Assembly: GCA_019137255.1 (NCBI GenBank)
Contig: WPDH01000087.1
Span: forward strand, 62,001 to 126,000
DNA length: 64,000 bases
Source of the DNA: Corinectria fuckeliana
Taxonomy: Eukaryota > Ascomycota > Sordariomycetes > Hypocreales > Nectriaceae
Direction: 5' to 3'
Shown: piece after piece, positions 1 through 10,919 of the stretch
Position numbering within the stretch: the stretch's first letter is position 1
Layout of the letters: each line of letters begins with the position of its first letter
Program-made: the position numbers and the translations under genes
Notes under the pieces: generated by a model
What the model saw: only the letters and a program-made list of their open reading frames with translations
The model's database searches: none
Told to the model about the DNA's origin: nothing

Positions 1-473
1 TGAAGCCTCGAGAGTCTGTTCTAGCGTCTTCCTCAAAGACTAGCGATAGGGGAAGCTATTTCAGGAGAATTGGAAGACGTACCCTCGCGATCATCGCAAA
101 AGCTCATCTTGGTTTGGCCGAGGCCAATGGTGTACTTTCCGGTACCGACGCCATCGAACTTCTCGAGCTCAGACTGCTCGACATACTATACAGGGCGCCA
201 AAGGCGGTGGTCAGCGAGGCTGTCGGTGAACAAAGCCGTCAAAAAAGAGGGGCAAAAAAAGTTGGGTTGCCGGATTGAATGAGGGGCACACGACACAGGC
301 CTCACGCCACAACGCAACACAACACAAGGGCCCTGCATTCGGCGTATTTTCGTAATTGCGGTGCAGGCGAGAAGAGGGGTTCAAGGAGCACGGGGCAGCG
401 AGAGAACCCTTACCTGGCTGGGGAAGTAGATCTCGATGGCCTTGATGCCAATGTTCTGAGGTCGGGAGGCCAT
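1..473 (-). CDS. ERG13: Hydroxymethylglutaryl-CoA synthase, N-terminal exons (partial)
   Basis: This is the 5' end of HMG-CoA synthase, the cytosolic enzyme that condenses acetyl-CoA with acetoacetyl-CoA in the mevalonate/ergosterol pathway. Exon 1 (473-414) begins MASRPQNIGIKAIEIYFPSQ, the conserved family start, and ends at a GTAAGG donor. The intron is 413-186 with a TATAG acceptor. Exon 2 (185-83) encodes YVEQSELEKFDGVGTG and then the family hallmark KYTIGLGQTKMSFCDDRE, ending at a GTACGT donor in phase 1. The expected continuation after DRE (D/E-I-x-S) is not visible between base 82 and the edge, so the second intron probably runs past base 1. The catalytic Cys and His lie outside the window. 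The identification is firm; only about 54 codons are present. Confidence 0.93.
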
Positions 474-888
474 CTTGGAAGAGATCTTGAGGGGGTCCTT
501 GAAGAAAGAGAACAAGATTGTCTTGAGGTTAGAAGAGAGGGAGAAAGATGGCGGGGACGGAGACACAAGAAGAGGAAGAAGAATAGGAGTGGAGGGGGAA
601 GGGAGAAATCGGAGGTCGGCGAGATTTGGATTGGGGAACTTCGGGGCTTTGATTGAGATTGGATCTCGGCCGGTCAATAAAAAAAAACAGCAGTGACACA
701 AGTCGACAGCACTGCAAGGCAAGACAAGGGACTAGGTAGGTACCTAGGTAACTAGTAGGGACGGAAGGGAAGGAATATGGAGTATGGAGTATCCGTAGGG
801 ATAAGGGGAACTAATAAATCGGCCTTGTTATCCGTACGAATACGTACTTGTTGAGGTTAGCTAGTGGCTTTTTTCCCCTCCAAGGTTG

Positions 889-914
889 TTGTGTGTGTGT
901 GTGTGTATGTGTGT
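889..914. repeat. GT dinucleotide microsatellite
   Basis: An uninterrupted GT tract followed by a TATGTGTG variant. It is a simple repeat in noncoding DNA upstream of ERG13 and a likely length polymorphism. Confidence 0.85.
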
Positions 915-1142
915 TTATGGTCCCCCGGAGCCGAGAAAAAGTGGTGAGGGTTTCAACTTTCACCGCCCTTTGCTGTCTCCTAAGTACTGGACGACGCTAT
1001 TTGGGCCTGGCCTTTGGGGAGCAGCAGCAGCAGCAGCAGGAATGGAAGGCCAGAAAGGAGGAGAGAAACAAAGAAGACTCAACCCGCAACTTGCAGATGG
1101 ATGCTTCCAGGTTCTCTTCTTCCTGCCAGGGGCACACCTAAC

Positions 1143-1191
1143 GGGGGGGGGGGGGGGGGAAACGGGGGCCNNGGGGGGGGGGGGGGGGGGG
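1143..1191. repeat. Poly-G tracts flanking two undetermined bases
   Basis: Seventeen G (1143-1159), a short AAACGGGGGCC spacer, two N bases (1171-1172), then nineteen G (1173-1191). The N bases mark an unresolved join, so the local length is unreliable. The short open frames that cross it are not genes. Confidence 0.9.
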
Positions 1192-4100
1192 AAACGTGGG
1201 CTTCTGGTGTTGGGTTGGGTTGGGAGGTGGAGAACAGCAGGCAGGCCTCGTTTGGTGGCGGCGGTTGTACCAGGATAGTGGACAGTGGGCAGTAGCTTAG
1301 GTATGTACCTAGGTGGATATAGAGGAGGGGAGGGGTCCAGGATGGAGGGTCTGAGCAGGGCATGGATGGAGGACTTACACAGCGCTAAAGCACCTAATTA
1401 CCGGCGGCAACAATCAACAGCACTAACGGCGAGTTTGTTGAGTGTCTGGAGAAGGCGAGATGAGGTTGAGATGACGAAGGGTCCGGAGGGGTCCAGGATG
1501 AAGCGAGGCGGAGGGGAAGAGGCAACTGTTTTTATACCCGGCGAGCGACGTATTCGTAGATGCGTGGATGTGCAGGTGGTAACTCAATCAGCTCTAGCAG
1601 GTACTTGGTTGAGCGAGCGCGCGACCTGGATCTGTGTCTGTGCCTGTATCTAGATGGATCTAAAGGTACGAATACGGCGGTTTGGGCGCCTATTGTTGCA
1701 TCGGCTGGCTCGTCCACCAGTCAAAACACGCCCCTTCTCGATGCACTGCCTCTCTTCCTGCATCCTGCTTGCTGCTTGTTCGGTTCCCTACCGTGTTTGC
1801 CTTGATGGCGTTTTTCTCCGTCTTGATTGCCTCCCGCAACACGGTCGATGGGGTTGGTTGGCTGGTCCACCGGGGCTACTTCAAACTCCCACTTACTAGT
1901 ACCTTTGACTACGGCCAGTTTCCATTGGGTGTATCCACCTCACGAGCGTGCCAAGAGAACCCAAGATGCTTGGAAGAGGTTCAAGGTTTTTATTATTCAT
2001 TATCTGATCCGATGCCGCACTCTCACAGGTTGGCAGGCTCTTCGCCAGCCTCCGGAAACCCCACCATCGTGTGGACGGGATCCAGCCGGGCGTGATCCAC
2101 TTCTGAGACAGAGCTGAGACGGCACTCGACTTTCACCAAGATCCATCAAAAAGAGGGACTTGCGAGACAGCGTCAGGGCCTAGCGGGGGACGCATGGGGA
2201 GACAGGAGGAGCCGGAGGGGTAACTATCCGTAAGTTAATGGCATTCCGCTCAACTGCGTTGTACTAACAGGCCAAAAGTCTCCGGACAACTTCCAATTTT
2301 ACACCAAAAAGTAACAAAATCTATACTATTAAAATACTTGTTTCGCTTCGTTATTTCGTCGCGGTGCTTCGTCCAGCGAGCGGGTAACTGAGACTATCCC
2401 ACCGTGCATTGTCTTCCAAATTATTCAATCGCCTGATGTTGAGTCTAGTCTTGCAGTGTGTTTTTTCCTTGTCCCTCGCTGGCATCGCCGCCAACTTCAT
2501 CTTCTTCACACTTCACCCTTCAGTCACCCGCAAATCCATCTCTCATTTCTTGTCTAACTCTGTAAATGTCTCACAGGACAACCCCAAGTTCTCACTCGCG
2601 TCTCAACTCCCATGTCTTAAACCCAAACCCTTTGAACAATAGGTAATGGCTTCCCGTTTGGGCCAGCCAGGAACTATCCCACACACCCTCAATTCTCCTG
2701 CATCGGCATTTTCCACATCGTTTGATCGTGTCTCAACTCTCAAGCTTCGGCCTTCGACCTTTCGTGGAGGCATTACGGAGTACTTCTTTATCAGATGCCC
2801 CTCCACGCTAGACTACGCGCTATAGTCTACATCCACAATCCATCGAGACCCCCGTTCACCACCTTAGTACATCTCCGTACCTACATACTTCATTACATAC
2901 TCTTACCATCCTTGTGTCCAACCATCCCGAGGTCATCGGGATGGATGAAGGCATTCCCGTGTTTCTCCTCATAACCGTTCCTTTGTTATCCCGGGCTCTC
3001 TAGCAACGCCCACTTATACACGCAGTACATTCACACATGCTTTAAACCTATCGACCAGAGCTGCAAAGAATCTCCACGTAGTCGACGAGTGCCTTGTCTA
3101 CGAGTGCCTTGCTCTGTTCTGGATTCTTGCTCAGCCGCTAGCCATTTGTCGAACCCCCCCTCCCATCGTCAAGTCCGTCGTTTCCATCATCACCACCTCT
3201 TTCCCATCTTCCCATCGGCCTAGACCATCTTCAGCCGATCCCTGGGCTGATGAGAAATGTCTGTCCCTCATCAACGACGCAACCAGTCTCCGCGACTTCA
3301 ACTCACCCGAACCCGCCCGCCGCCTAGACTCTCGTCCGTTGTCCGGCGTGGGTCGTCTAGTGCTAATCAGATCTAGCTAGTCCCAGCCATTCCGTCCCGA
3401 CCTTCGTCCCGACCTTCCGCTGTCCGACCAAGATAATCAACGTGCAGCAAACCCGCATCTCAGGCGCCAGTAAAATGGCCTCGTGCTTAGCGTTTGTTCA
3501 GCTCGTCCCAGGAGGCTGGGCGATGCAGTAGGGGACGCTGTACGTAAGGACCTGCGTCTACTATTCTACTAGGGCCCGTCCTCGGACATTCAAGGTCGAC
3601 ATGGCACCCCCAATTCCTTCCGTCTCCCGTCTTGGCTTCTCCGATCCGCTGCCGAATATCCCTCTCCTACTCTGGGGACGGTACGTGGGTTTACGGCATC
3701 CTTTACGCAAGCCGCACACAAGAGCACGCCACGCCCGGCTAAGTTTGTCGAAACGGGAAAGGCCGCAACTATGATTCACGTCAACGGTTACCAGTAGATC
3801 TGATAATTATATCCCCCTGTCGCAGGATGGAGTAGACCAACAAGGGTAAACCCAGAAGCACAGCATGTGAGTTCCATCATGCCATGTGTGCTCCCCTCTG
3901 AGCAAGGCAAGGTGCCAGTACAAATCCAGACAGGTGCATCTACTCTCTGCTCGTGTCCAATGAACGAAAGGGAGACATTTTCTTACTGCTCTAGTTGAGA
4001 TATATATCAATTAGGGAAGTCTCCAAAATATACATGATGCAGAAATCTCTGCAAGCCAGCTGTCCCCACGAGGGGTCGCTTGCCCGCCATGGTACGTGAG

Positions 4101-4264
4101 CATTCTCCGCGGCGCCACTCCTTGCCCTGTTTCCCCACGTCATCCTCCGTTGGTTTGTCCGTTCTTTTTTATGCAATGCAGTCGTCTTTTTCACTGGTTC
4201 AGGATTATCACGCAGAGTCTAATGTCGTTGAAGTTGTATTCGTATGCAAATTGTCGTTGCTCGT

Positions 4265-6421
4265 TTATGAGACATGCTCGGGGGTATCGTATCCTGAATC
4301 AGAGGTCTTGGAGGATGGCTTCTCCACGACCAACGTATTCTTGGCCTCATCTTCCTTCTTCTCTTCGTCTTCCTTGTCGTCCGGCTTTCCGTCATCCTTC
4401 TTCTCGGGCTCGCCGACCTTCTTGTCGTCTTTGGCATCCTTCACCTCTACCGCCTTGCTGTCCTTGTCCTTTGTCTCGTTTCCCTCCTTCTTAGACTTGT
4501 TGTCAGACTCTAGCTCCGAGTCGGAATCAGAGTCCGACGAACAGTCAGAGCCGGCATCCTCGCCCTTGATCTTGCGCTTGGCCAGCTTCGCCGCCTTCTT
4601 GCGAGCCTTGGCCCTCTCCTCCTTGCGCTTCTTCTTAGCCTCCTCCTTCTTCGTCTTCTCCTCTTCCTTCTTGCGATCCTCCTCCTCCTTTCGGCGAGTC
4701 TCGGCGTCCTGGATCTCCTTCTGCTTCTTTTCCTTTCGCGTCTCCACCACCCACTCCTCGGTGCACTCGAGCACCTTTTCAGGGCTGCGTTTGTGCTTGA
4801 GGAGGAGGCCCTGGATTTCAGCAGGGCTGAACTCGTGCTCGGGGATTCTGGCGGCGAACTCGGTAGCAAGAGCGCTGACGCGCTCGTACGTCTCAGCACG
4901 AGTCTTGGCGGCCTCATCCGCCAACTTCTTCGCCTCGTCAACATCGACAATCTCAGACTGCTTAGGAGCAGGGTCACCGGATCCTCGCACATCCTCTCCA
5001 TCGTATGGGGCATAGATGGCGCGGAAGATGGAGGCAGTCATTTCAGCGTCAGAGAGGCCAAACTTGACGATCATGTCAACACGGCCAGGTCGGATGAGAG
5101 CCTTGTCCAGCTTCTCCAGGTGGTTGGTAGTCATGATGAGAACGCGACCCTCCTGCGAGGCAACACCATCGAGAATATTCAGCAGCCCGGACAGCGAGAG
5201 CCTACCAGGCAGGGCAGTAGTAACAGTCGGCTTTCCAGGGCCACTCTGGCCACCCTGGACCGTAGTAACGGGGCCGGAGTCATTGGTGTCGCTCTTTGCA
5301 TCCTCTCGGGTGTGTGTCAGGCCGGCACTGTCAATGTCCTCGAGAAGAACCACACAGCGACGGGGAAGCTCGGTGAACAGCGAAGAAAGGTTCTCCTCGT
5401 TGGCCATGATGGAGCTCAAGCTGACCATGTAGATTCTCATGCGGAAGAAGCCAGCCAGCGCAAGACTGAGCGAACTCTTCCCAGTTCCAGGGGGGCCGTA
5501 GAGTAGGTAACCACGGCGGTAGGGGATACCGCGGTTGGAGTACCATCGACGAGTAGCAGGGTTCAGGTAGTCAGTCACATCAGCGATGAGGTCCTCCTTG
5601 ACCTTCTCGTTGAGGATGACGGTGGAAACGGGTCGGCTGGCACGGGACATGCAGCGTTGCCAGGTAGGCTCGCCACCCGAGCTGCCCGCGGCGCCACGGT
5701 AGATGAGAGTCTTGCTCTCGTCCTTCTTCAAGTACTGCTGACGGGCATCGACGAGAAGCTCCTTGAGAATCCGAGGGTTGCGGCCGAAGCAAGAGATGGA
5801 TATCTCTTCTCGCTCGCTGACGACAAGGAAGCCCGACTGCTCGCGGTTCTCATGTCGCTCAAAGAGCAGCAGGTGACCATGATACCAGAAGAAGTGGGTG
5901 CCGAAAGACGGTGTGTACTGAAGAGGCTTCTTGCGAGGGGCGACGCCGTTGGAGCCGTCGCCCTCTTCTTCTTCCTCATCTTCATCGTTGTATCGCCAGA
6001 GAAACCAGCTCCGGGAATTGATGTTGGTGTTGACAATGAAGCGACGGGAGCCCTGGGCGAAATCCTGGGAAGCCACCCAGGACATTGTGAAATTATAGCA
6101 TTCATCATCAGTTCGAATTCGAACGACGGACATCATATGCTTCTCAACCATGCTCCAGACATACTCGCTCATGTACGTCCAGGCAAAGGTCAAGCCAGAG
6201 ATGATGAGGAGGAGGGGGATGTAGAGGTTGAGATCGATTCCCATGTAGGCGTAGACGGCGGACGAGAAGACGGAAAATCCGGGTATTAAGTAATCCAGGA
6301 TGGCGAACTGAGGAGGGCGAACGAATTCAGGGCCTGGGAGGCCATCGCCGAGGTTGGAAGAGTTGATGGTATCCATGATGATGTTTCTCTGGGGCGATAG
6401 AAGAGCCAGGAGAGCTATCAT
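4265..6421 (-). CDS. BCS1-like AAA ATPase with a long charged C-terminal tail
   Basis: Single-exon gene of 718 codons from the ATG at 6421; an in-frame ATG at 6376 (MDTINSS) is an alternative start. The order is: a hydrophobic N-terminus with membrane-spanning stretches (about residues 41-82), a BCS1 N-terminal-type region (about 85-290), and an AAA module with Walker A GPPGTGKSS (309-317), Walker B VVLLEDID (357-364), TTN sensor (431-433) and RPGR (444-447). BCS1 proteins are mitochondrial inner-membrane ATPases; yeast Bcs1 translocates the Rieske protein. Filamentous fungi carry many BCS1-like paralogues of unknown substrate. The 40-residue insert between Walker B and sensor 1 and the roughly 200-residue Lys/Glu-rich, coiled-coil-like tail (about 520-718) make this a paralogue rather than the Rieske chaperone itself. 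Confidence 0.88.
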   Translation of the reverse strand: MIALLALLSPQRNIIMDTINSSNLGDGLPGPEFVRPPQFAILDYLIPGFSVFSSAVYAYMGIDLNLYIPLLLIISGLTFAWTYMSEYVWSMVEKHMMSVVRIRTDDECYNFTMSWVASQDFAQGSRRFIVNTNINSRSWFLWRYNDEDEEEEEGDGSNGVAPRKKPLQYTPSFGTHFFWYHGHLLLFERHENREQSGFLVVSEREEISISCFGRNPRILKELLVDARQQYLKKDESKTLIYRGAAGSSGGEPTWQRCMSRASRPVSTVILNEKVKEDLIADVTDYLNPATRRWYSNRGIPYRRGYLLYGPPGTGKSSLSLALAGFFRMRIYMVSLSSIMANEENLSSLFTELPRRCVVLLEDIDSAGLTHTREDAKSDTNDSGPVTTVQGGQSGPGKPTVTTALPGRLSLSGLLNILDGVASQEGRVLIMTTNHLEKLDKALIRPGRVDMIVKFGLSDAEMTASIFRAIYAPYDGEDVRGSGDPAPKQSEIVDVDEAKKLADEAAKTRAETYERVSALATEFAARIPEHEFSPAEIQGLLLKHKRSPEKVLECTEEWVVETRKEKKQKEIQDAETRRKEEEDRKKEEEKTKKEEAKKKRKEERAKARKKAAKLAKRKIKGEDAGSDCSSDSDSDSELESDNKSKKEGNETKDKDSKAVEVKDAKDDKKVGEPEKKDDGKPDDKEDEEKKEDEAKNTLVVEKPSSKTSDSGYDTPEHVS

Positions 6422-6571
6422 TCACGGTAAGCTCGGCGGGGGCTTGGCGATTCTATTCTATAGGGAAGCCGAGCCTCAAGAGAAGTTGGGTTGTGTGTGA
6501 GTCTAAGCCGCGAGTGCTGATGAAGAGGATATGGACTGAGGGATATTGGAGAGAGACAGGCAGAAAGCGGA

Positions 6572-6578
6572 TTATATA
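6572..6578 (-). promoter_or_regulatory. TATA box candidate for the BCS1-like gene
   Basis: The minus strand reads CCTATATAATCC followed by a CT-rich stretch, about 150-200 bases upstream of the candidate ATGs. Position and context fit a fungal core promoter. No transcript evidence. Confidence 0.45.
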
Positions 6579-8651
6579 GGGATCGAGGTTGACGTGAGCC
6601 TGCCTCACAGGGCTTGCCGGATGCTCCGCCGGATGCACCCCATCGTGTGCATCGTACCCATTGCAGGAAGCTTGAGGCATCCGGCCAGCCCTACAAGGCT
6701 AGAAGACCCCTGTACATAAGACAGGGGTTGTTTAGGTTCCATTGTTTGGTAGGCGGATCGCGGCTCCAAGGACTGATCCATGGATGGAGCCAAGGGCGCG
6801 GACTGACTCACAGCGAGGCGCTTCGTTTTCCTCCTCCTCTCCCCATGTCATGTCTTCCGTGTTTCCTCCGTGCGCATGCATGCCGGCCCATGCGGTTTCT
6901 GGCTTGTCTCCTGATGTTTGCAAATGATGTTGGGGCTGTGCGATGTCGTGGTTAGCGGCCTGTTTGGATGGGTCGTGGGGTCTTGATGTTTGTGGAGTGA
7001 GTGGGTGGGTTCATCTGACAACAAGCCCAGGCAGCAACTACTAGGGCGGTCGGCGCCATCACCGCCTAAGAATCTAGGCATCCCGTCCTCTGTTAAGTTA
7101 TTAGACTCATGTGCTTCTCTACGATGCGACTCGTCAATGGCAACGGCTGCGGAATGGCTCTTTGCCACAAGACGGCCTGGCTGCCTCGCTAGTGTTTCTT
7201 TCTCATTATTGACTTTGTTTGTTTCGGCGAGAGATGAAATGTACATAGGCCTCCCAGCTCTACTAGTAGTGTGATATAGATAGCCATGCTGGCAATGCGT
7301 CTGTCGGATAGGGAATATGTTGTGGCGGAAGCCTTGGAGGCGGAGTCGCGGGAAGCCAAGCCACCGCTGGTTCCCCAGATGATTCATCCGGGAAACACTG
7401 AAAGCCCTATGATGTAATCTTGAAATTGGACTCAGGGAAACCGCAAACTAACAGGCTAAACTGCAGGCAATCAATCGACTAGGCTCGAATAATTCGTAGC
7501 ACAGGCCTCCTGTGCTTTACGGCTCTGATCTCTAGCTCTTGTCATTGGACGCTTGGTGTCGAGCCCGCTAGCCGTGACTCCCGTGGCTGAGCCGTTCTGC
7601 GAGACGGTGACGCCGGCATGAGAAAGTGGATTCTTCTCCAACGGCTGCGGGGGAGGGTTGCTTAGATTGTGCAAACTAGATTGTGCAAACTAGAATGTGC
7701 AAACTAGAAAGTGATTGAAGCACGATTGTCCCAGTAAACATTCTCTACTATGTGGAAGGACCCTTGCGAGCTTGGGTTTTAGTGCGGACTCCGCAAGCCA
7801 GATCATCCCGCAAACCACAAATAAGACAGGATTAGGTTAGGAGTGAGTGTTGAGGAAGTCCCAAGAGCGTCTTGCAACTCTTGCCGACTAGTCAACCCCA
7901 AGCATAAAGTAAGTAGAACAATCGATTGCTGCGTCTCACTGGTTGTTAGCAAAGCCAATGACGATGGCCCGCATCAAGCACGAATGTGTGTGTGTGAGAG
8001 ACGGTGACGTATTGAGCGGGGCTCCCGCGCATCAGGCGAGTTGCCTTTCTCCCAGCTCCCACTTCAATACTTAGACAGGCAAATGGACGGAAAGTAGAAA
8101 AAGACTATAGAAAACCCAGCAAGGCGGCTAGTTCTTTGTGGAAAGGACCCATTCCATCGCTATTGCTATAGATAAGGCGTATCGCACTTGACATCCTTAT
8201 TAAAATTGTCCTGCTCTAGCTCCAGGCTATACATCCTGTACGACTTGCTTACACCATATTCCCTTTGCATCTGGTACCTACTTATGCACTACAAAAGTGT
8301 CGATTTATGCCAGTCACGGAACGGAGATTTATACCAGGTTAAGTATAAGCGATCCGTACAATATATCGCTACAGCACTTTAACTAAGTAGGACGGATCGC
8401 TTTCCGACCAAGAGACCCCCGTGCAATGCCCTCTCAGAGAACCCTTCTAAGTGGAATGCTCAGGGATGCTTGCATGGGCTATTGCGCAACCTGTGAGTCA
8501 TGGTTTTTCGTGCGAAGAGCAATACTCCCCATAAGCTTTTCTCCCGTCTTCACAAAGCTGTCCCGCATCCTCTCCTCACCTAACACTGAACGTGAACCTT
8601 ACATCGCAACACCACAACTTGCCCAAAGCTATCCAGTATTGTGACAATAAA
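6579..8651. other. Intergenic region between the AAA ATPase and LYS9
   Basis: Divergent intergenic region of about 2 kb holding the upstream sequences of both genes. No open frame has coding character. It contains a 14-bp tandem repeat at 7665-7706 and a short TG run near 7985. Nothing else recognised. Confidence 0.6.
7665..7706. repeat. Three tandem copies of a 14-bp unit
   Basis: The unit GATTGTGCAAACTA occurs twice exactly and a third time with one change (GAATGTGCAAACTA). It lies about 950 bp upstream of LYS9. A role as a protein-binding array is possible but speculative. Confidence 0.9.
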
Positions 8652-10280
8652 ATGGCAGAGAAGAGGATCCTAGTTCTCGGCAGCGGTATGGTTGCGAAAC
8701 CATGCGTCGACTACCTGCTCCGGAGTGACAAAAACACGCTCACGGTCGGTACGTGAACTTCTTCCTCCAATGCCGTCTCTAGTCTCTGCTCCTCGTTTCT
8801 GAGGCCCCATCTACTGAGCTTGATCGTGCTATTTACAATACTTGGTGTCCAGCCTGTCGTACGCTCTCCACCGCTGAGCAACTCGTCGTCGGACGATCCC
8901 GTGCAATAGCCATCGCCTTGGACGTCAGGTCTCCAGACCTCGACCGCCACGTTGCAGACCACGACCTTGTCATCTCCCTCATTCCATTTGTTTACCACGC
9001 CGATGTCATTCGCTCCGCAATCAAGGCCAAGACCCACGTCGTAACCACAAGTTATATCTCTCCTGCGATGCGGGAACTCGACGAGGCGGCCAAGGAGGCT
9101 GGTATCACAGTCTTGAATGAGGTTGGCATGGATCCGGGTGTCGACCACCTCTACGCCGTCAAGGTCATTGGAGAAGTCCATGAGAAGGGAGGAAAGGTAA
9201 TGTTCTCGTGTCCCCATTAAATCCCTCCAACAGTTCAGTCATTCTTACTGTCGGTCCAGGTCAGGGAGTTCTACTCATACTGTGGCGGACTCCCTGCTCC
9301 CGAAGCTTCCAACAATCCTCTCCGATTCAAGGTATGGCATGACATCATATTACATCCAACCCTGCGAGGCCTACCTGACCTTGTCCGACAGTTCTCATGG
9401 TCACCGCGCGGTGCCCTACTTTCCCAGCACAACTCTGCTACCTTCCTCCAAGACGGAGAGGTAGTCGAGATCTCGAACAAGGATCTCATGAGCAATGCGC
9501 AACCGTACCATGTCATCGACGGATATTCATTTGTCGCGTACCCCAATAGGGATTCCTTGCCGTTTTGCGAAGCCTACGGGATCCCAGAGGCACATACCGT
9601 CGTTCGAGGGTCGCTGCGCTACGAAGGCAATCCTGCTATGGTCAAAGCCCTCATCGATCTGGGATGGATCGACTCGGAGGCCAAGCCCTGGCTGAAAGAC
9701 GGAATGACGTGGGCCCAGATCCAGCAGCGGGTAACTGGAGCGAGCTCGCCGACCGAGGCAGATCTCGTCGCTAAGGTTGACCAACTCTGCAGCTTCTCCT
9801 CCGCAGATGAACGCGACAAGATCTTGTCCGGCCTTCGGTGGATGGGCCTGTTGTCCGGCCAGGTGCCAGCTGTACACGGGAACTTGCTAGACACCCTCTC
9901 CACACAGCTGACTGAGCTCTGCGGCTTCCAGTCTGGCGAGCGCGACTTGGTGATGCTGCAGCACAAGTTCGTGGTCGAATGGGAAGACGGTTCCAAGGTA
10001 AATACCGAATGCCCCTCACTAGGTGTCAATTTGCTTGCTAATATTACGGAAACAGAATACCATCACGTCCACCCTCGAGCTCTTTGGCGACCCTGACGGT
10101 TACTCGGGTATGTCCAAAGCAGTTGGAATCACGTGTGGGATTGCCACGCAGATGCTACTTGACGGATTTGCACCACTGAACAAGCCTGGCGTATTAGCGC
10201 CGTATACTCGGGATATATGCGATCCCCTCCGAATTAAGCTTGAAGCTGAGGGCATTAAGCTTATAGATAAAATTATCTAA
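8652..10280 (+). CDS. LYS9: Saccharopine reductase (saccharopine dehydrogenase, NADP+, L-glutamate-forming)
   Basis: Penultimate enzyme of the fungal alpha-aminoadipate lysine pathway: joins aminoadipate semialdehyde and glutamate, using NADPH, to give saccharopine. Five exons: 8652-8748, 8853-9196, 9260-9331, 9392-9997, 10056-10280. All have GT-AG borders and join in frame to 447 residues, the usual family length. The N-terminus has the Rossmann loop VLGSGMVAKP (residues 8-17). Other family stretches are LNEVGMDPGVDHLYA, FYSYCGGLPAPE and FSWSPRGAL. The start has AAA before ATG. The last 25 codons are unusually A/T-rich (TTA, ATA, AAA), unlike the rest of the gene, yet encode the expected C-terminus (PYTRDICDPLR...). 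Confidence 0.96.
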
Positions 10281-10919
10281 GGGGTTTTTAAGATACGGTT
10301 GTCAAGTAGTGAGGAGTATTTCCTAGATAAAGCTCCTAGCCATGCGAGCAAGGGGTTCATCAGTCAACTTGTCTACCTCGTAAATAATCCTATCCCTAAC
10401 ACTATCCCTAACCTCTATCCTGGGGGGTGGGCTCTTCCGACTGACAGAGACGGCGTCTTAATTCAGGGACGGCAACGACATCATGCACCTGGCTTGCAAT
10501 TGAGTTGGCTGCAGTCATTCTTAATAACTCCCTGTCTGAGGTAGTATTTTCGAATCGATCAAAAAGTACTAGAAGCTAGTTAATATCTCTCTGTCTGCCT
10601 ATCAAGATCATGGCTCGCTGCTGATCAACATATTTTTGTGTACAAGACGGAGGTCTGGTCGTCGGGGACAAGAGCGACTGGTCCGCTTCCACGTGATGGC
10701 TTTCTCGCTTATGACAAATTCCACCCAGGTATCCCTCCCATTGACATGATCCATATCCCAAAATAACGCCCAATACGCCCTAAGATTTCCTCATCAAGGC
10801 ATTAAGAGTACAAGCTCCAAAAATAAAGCAAGGTCAAGCAGCAAATTAGCAGATCATGGCTCGCAGACTGCCCAGTCAATCATTCGTTCGTCCGTTCATT
10901 AGTTCATTCATCCTTTCAT
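10281..10919. other. Intergenic, convergent gene ends
   Basis: Separates the 3' ends of LYS9 and the minus-strand gene at 10920. It is A/T-richer than the flanks, with a doubled TATCCCTAAC motif near 10390-10415 and TTCA/TTCG tetranucleotide runs just before 10920. No gene seen. Confidence 0.6.

Larger units (their letters stand above)
474..4264. other. Long gene-free stretch between ERG13 start and the 3' end of the AAA ATPase gene
   Basis: I see no supported gene in these 3.8 kb. The part next to ERG13 should hold its promoter. It contains a GT microsatellite (about 889-914), a CAG run (about 1021-1039) and long G homopolymers with two N bases (1143-1191). From about 2400 to 3500 the plus strand is pyrimidine-rich and resembles a fungal 5' leader. 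One frame stays open for about 110 codons up to roughly 3380 but has no convincing ATG. An untranslated transcript is possible but not shown. Confidence 0.6.

Noticed and set aside
886..1278. Overlapping frames across the GT, CAG and poly-G repeats
   Set aside because: Produced by simple repeats and an N-containing homopolymer.
3090..3380. Open plus-strand frame with protein-like words (WADEKCLSLINDATSLRDF)
   Set aside because: No ATG or splice-supported start, and no known family; kept only as a note on the noncoding stretch.
10385..10420. Doubled TATCCCTAAC, telomere-like
   Set aside because: Only two imperfect copies; not a telomeric array.
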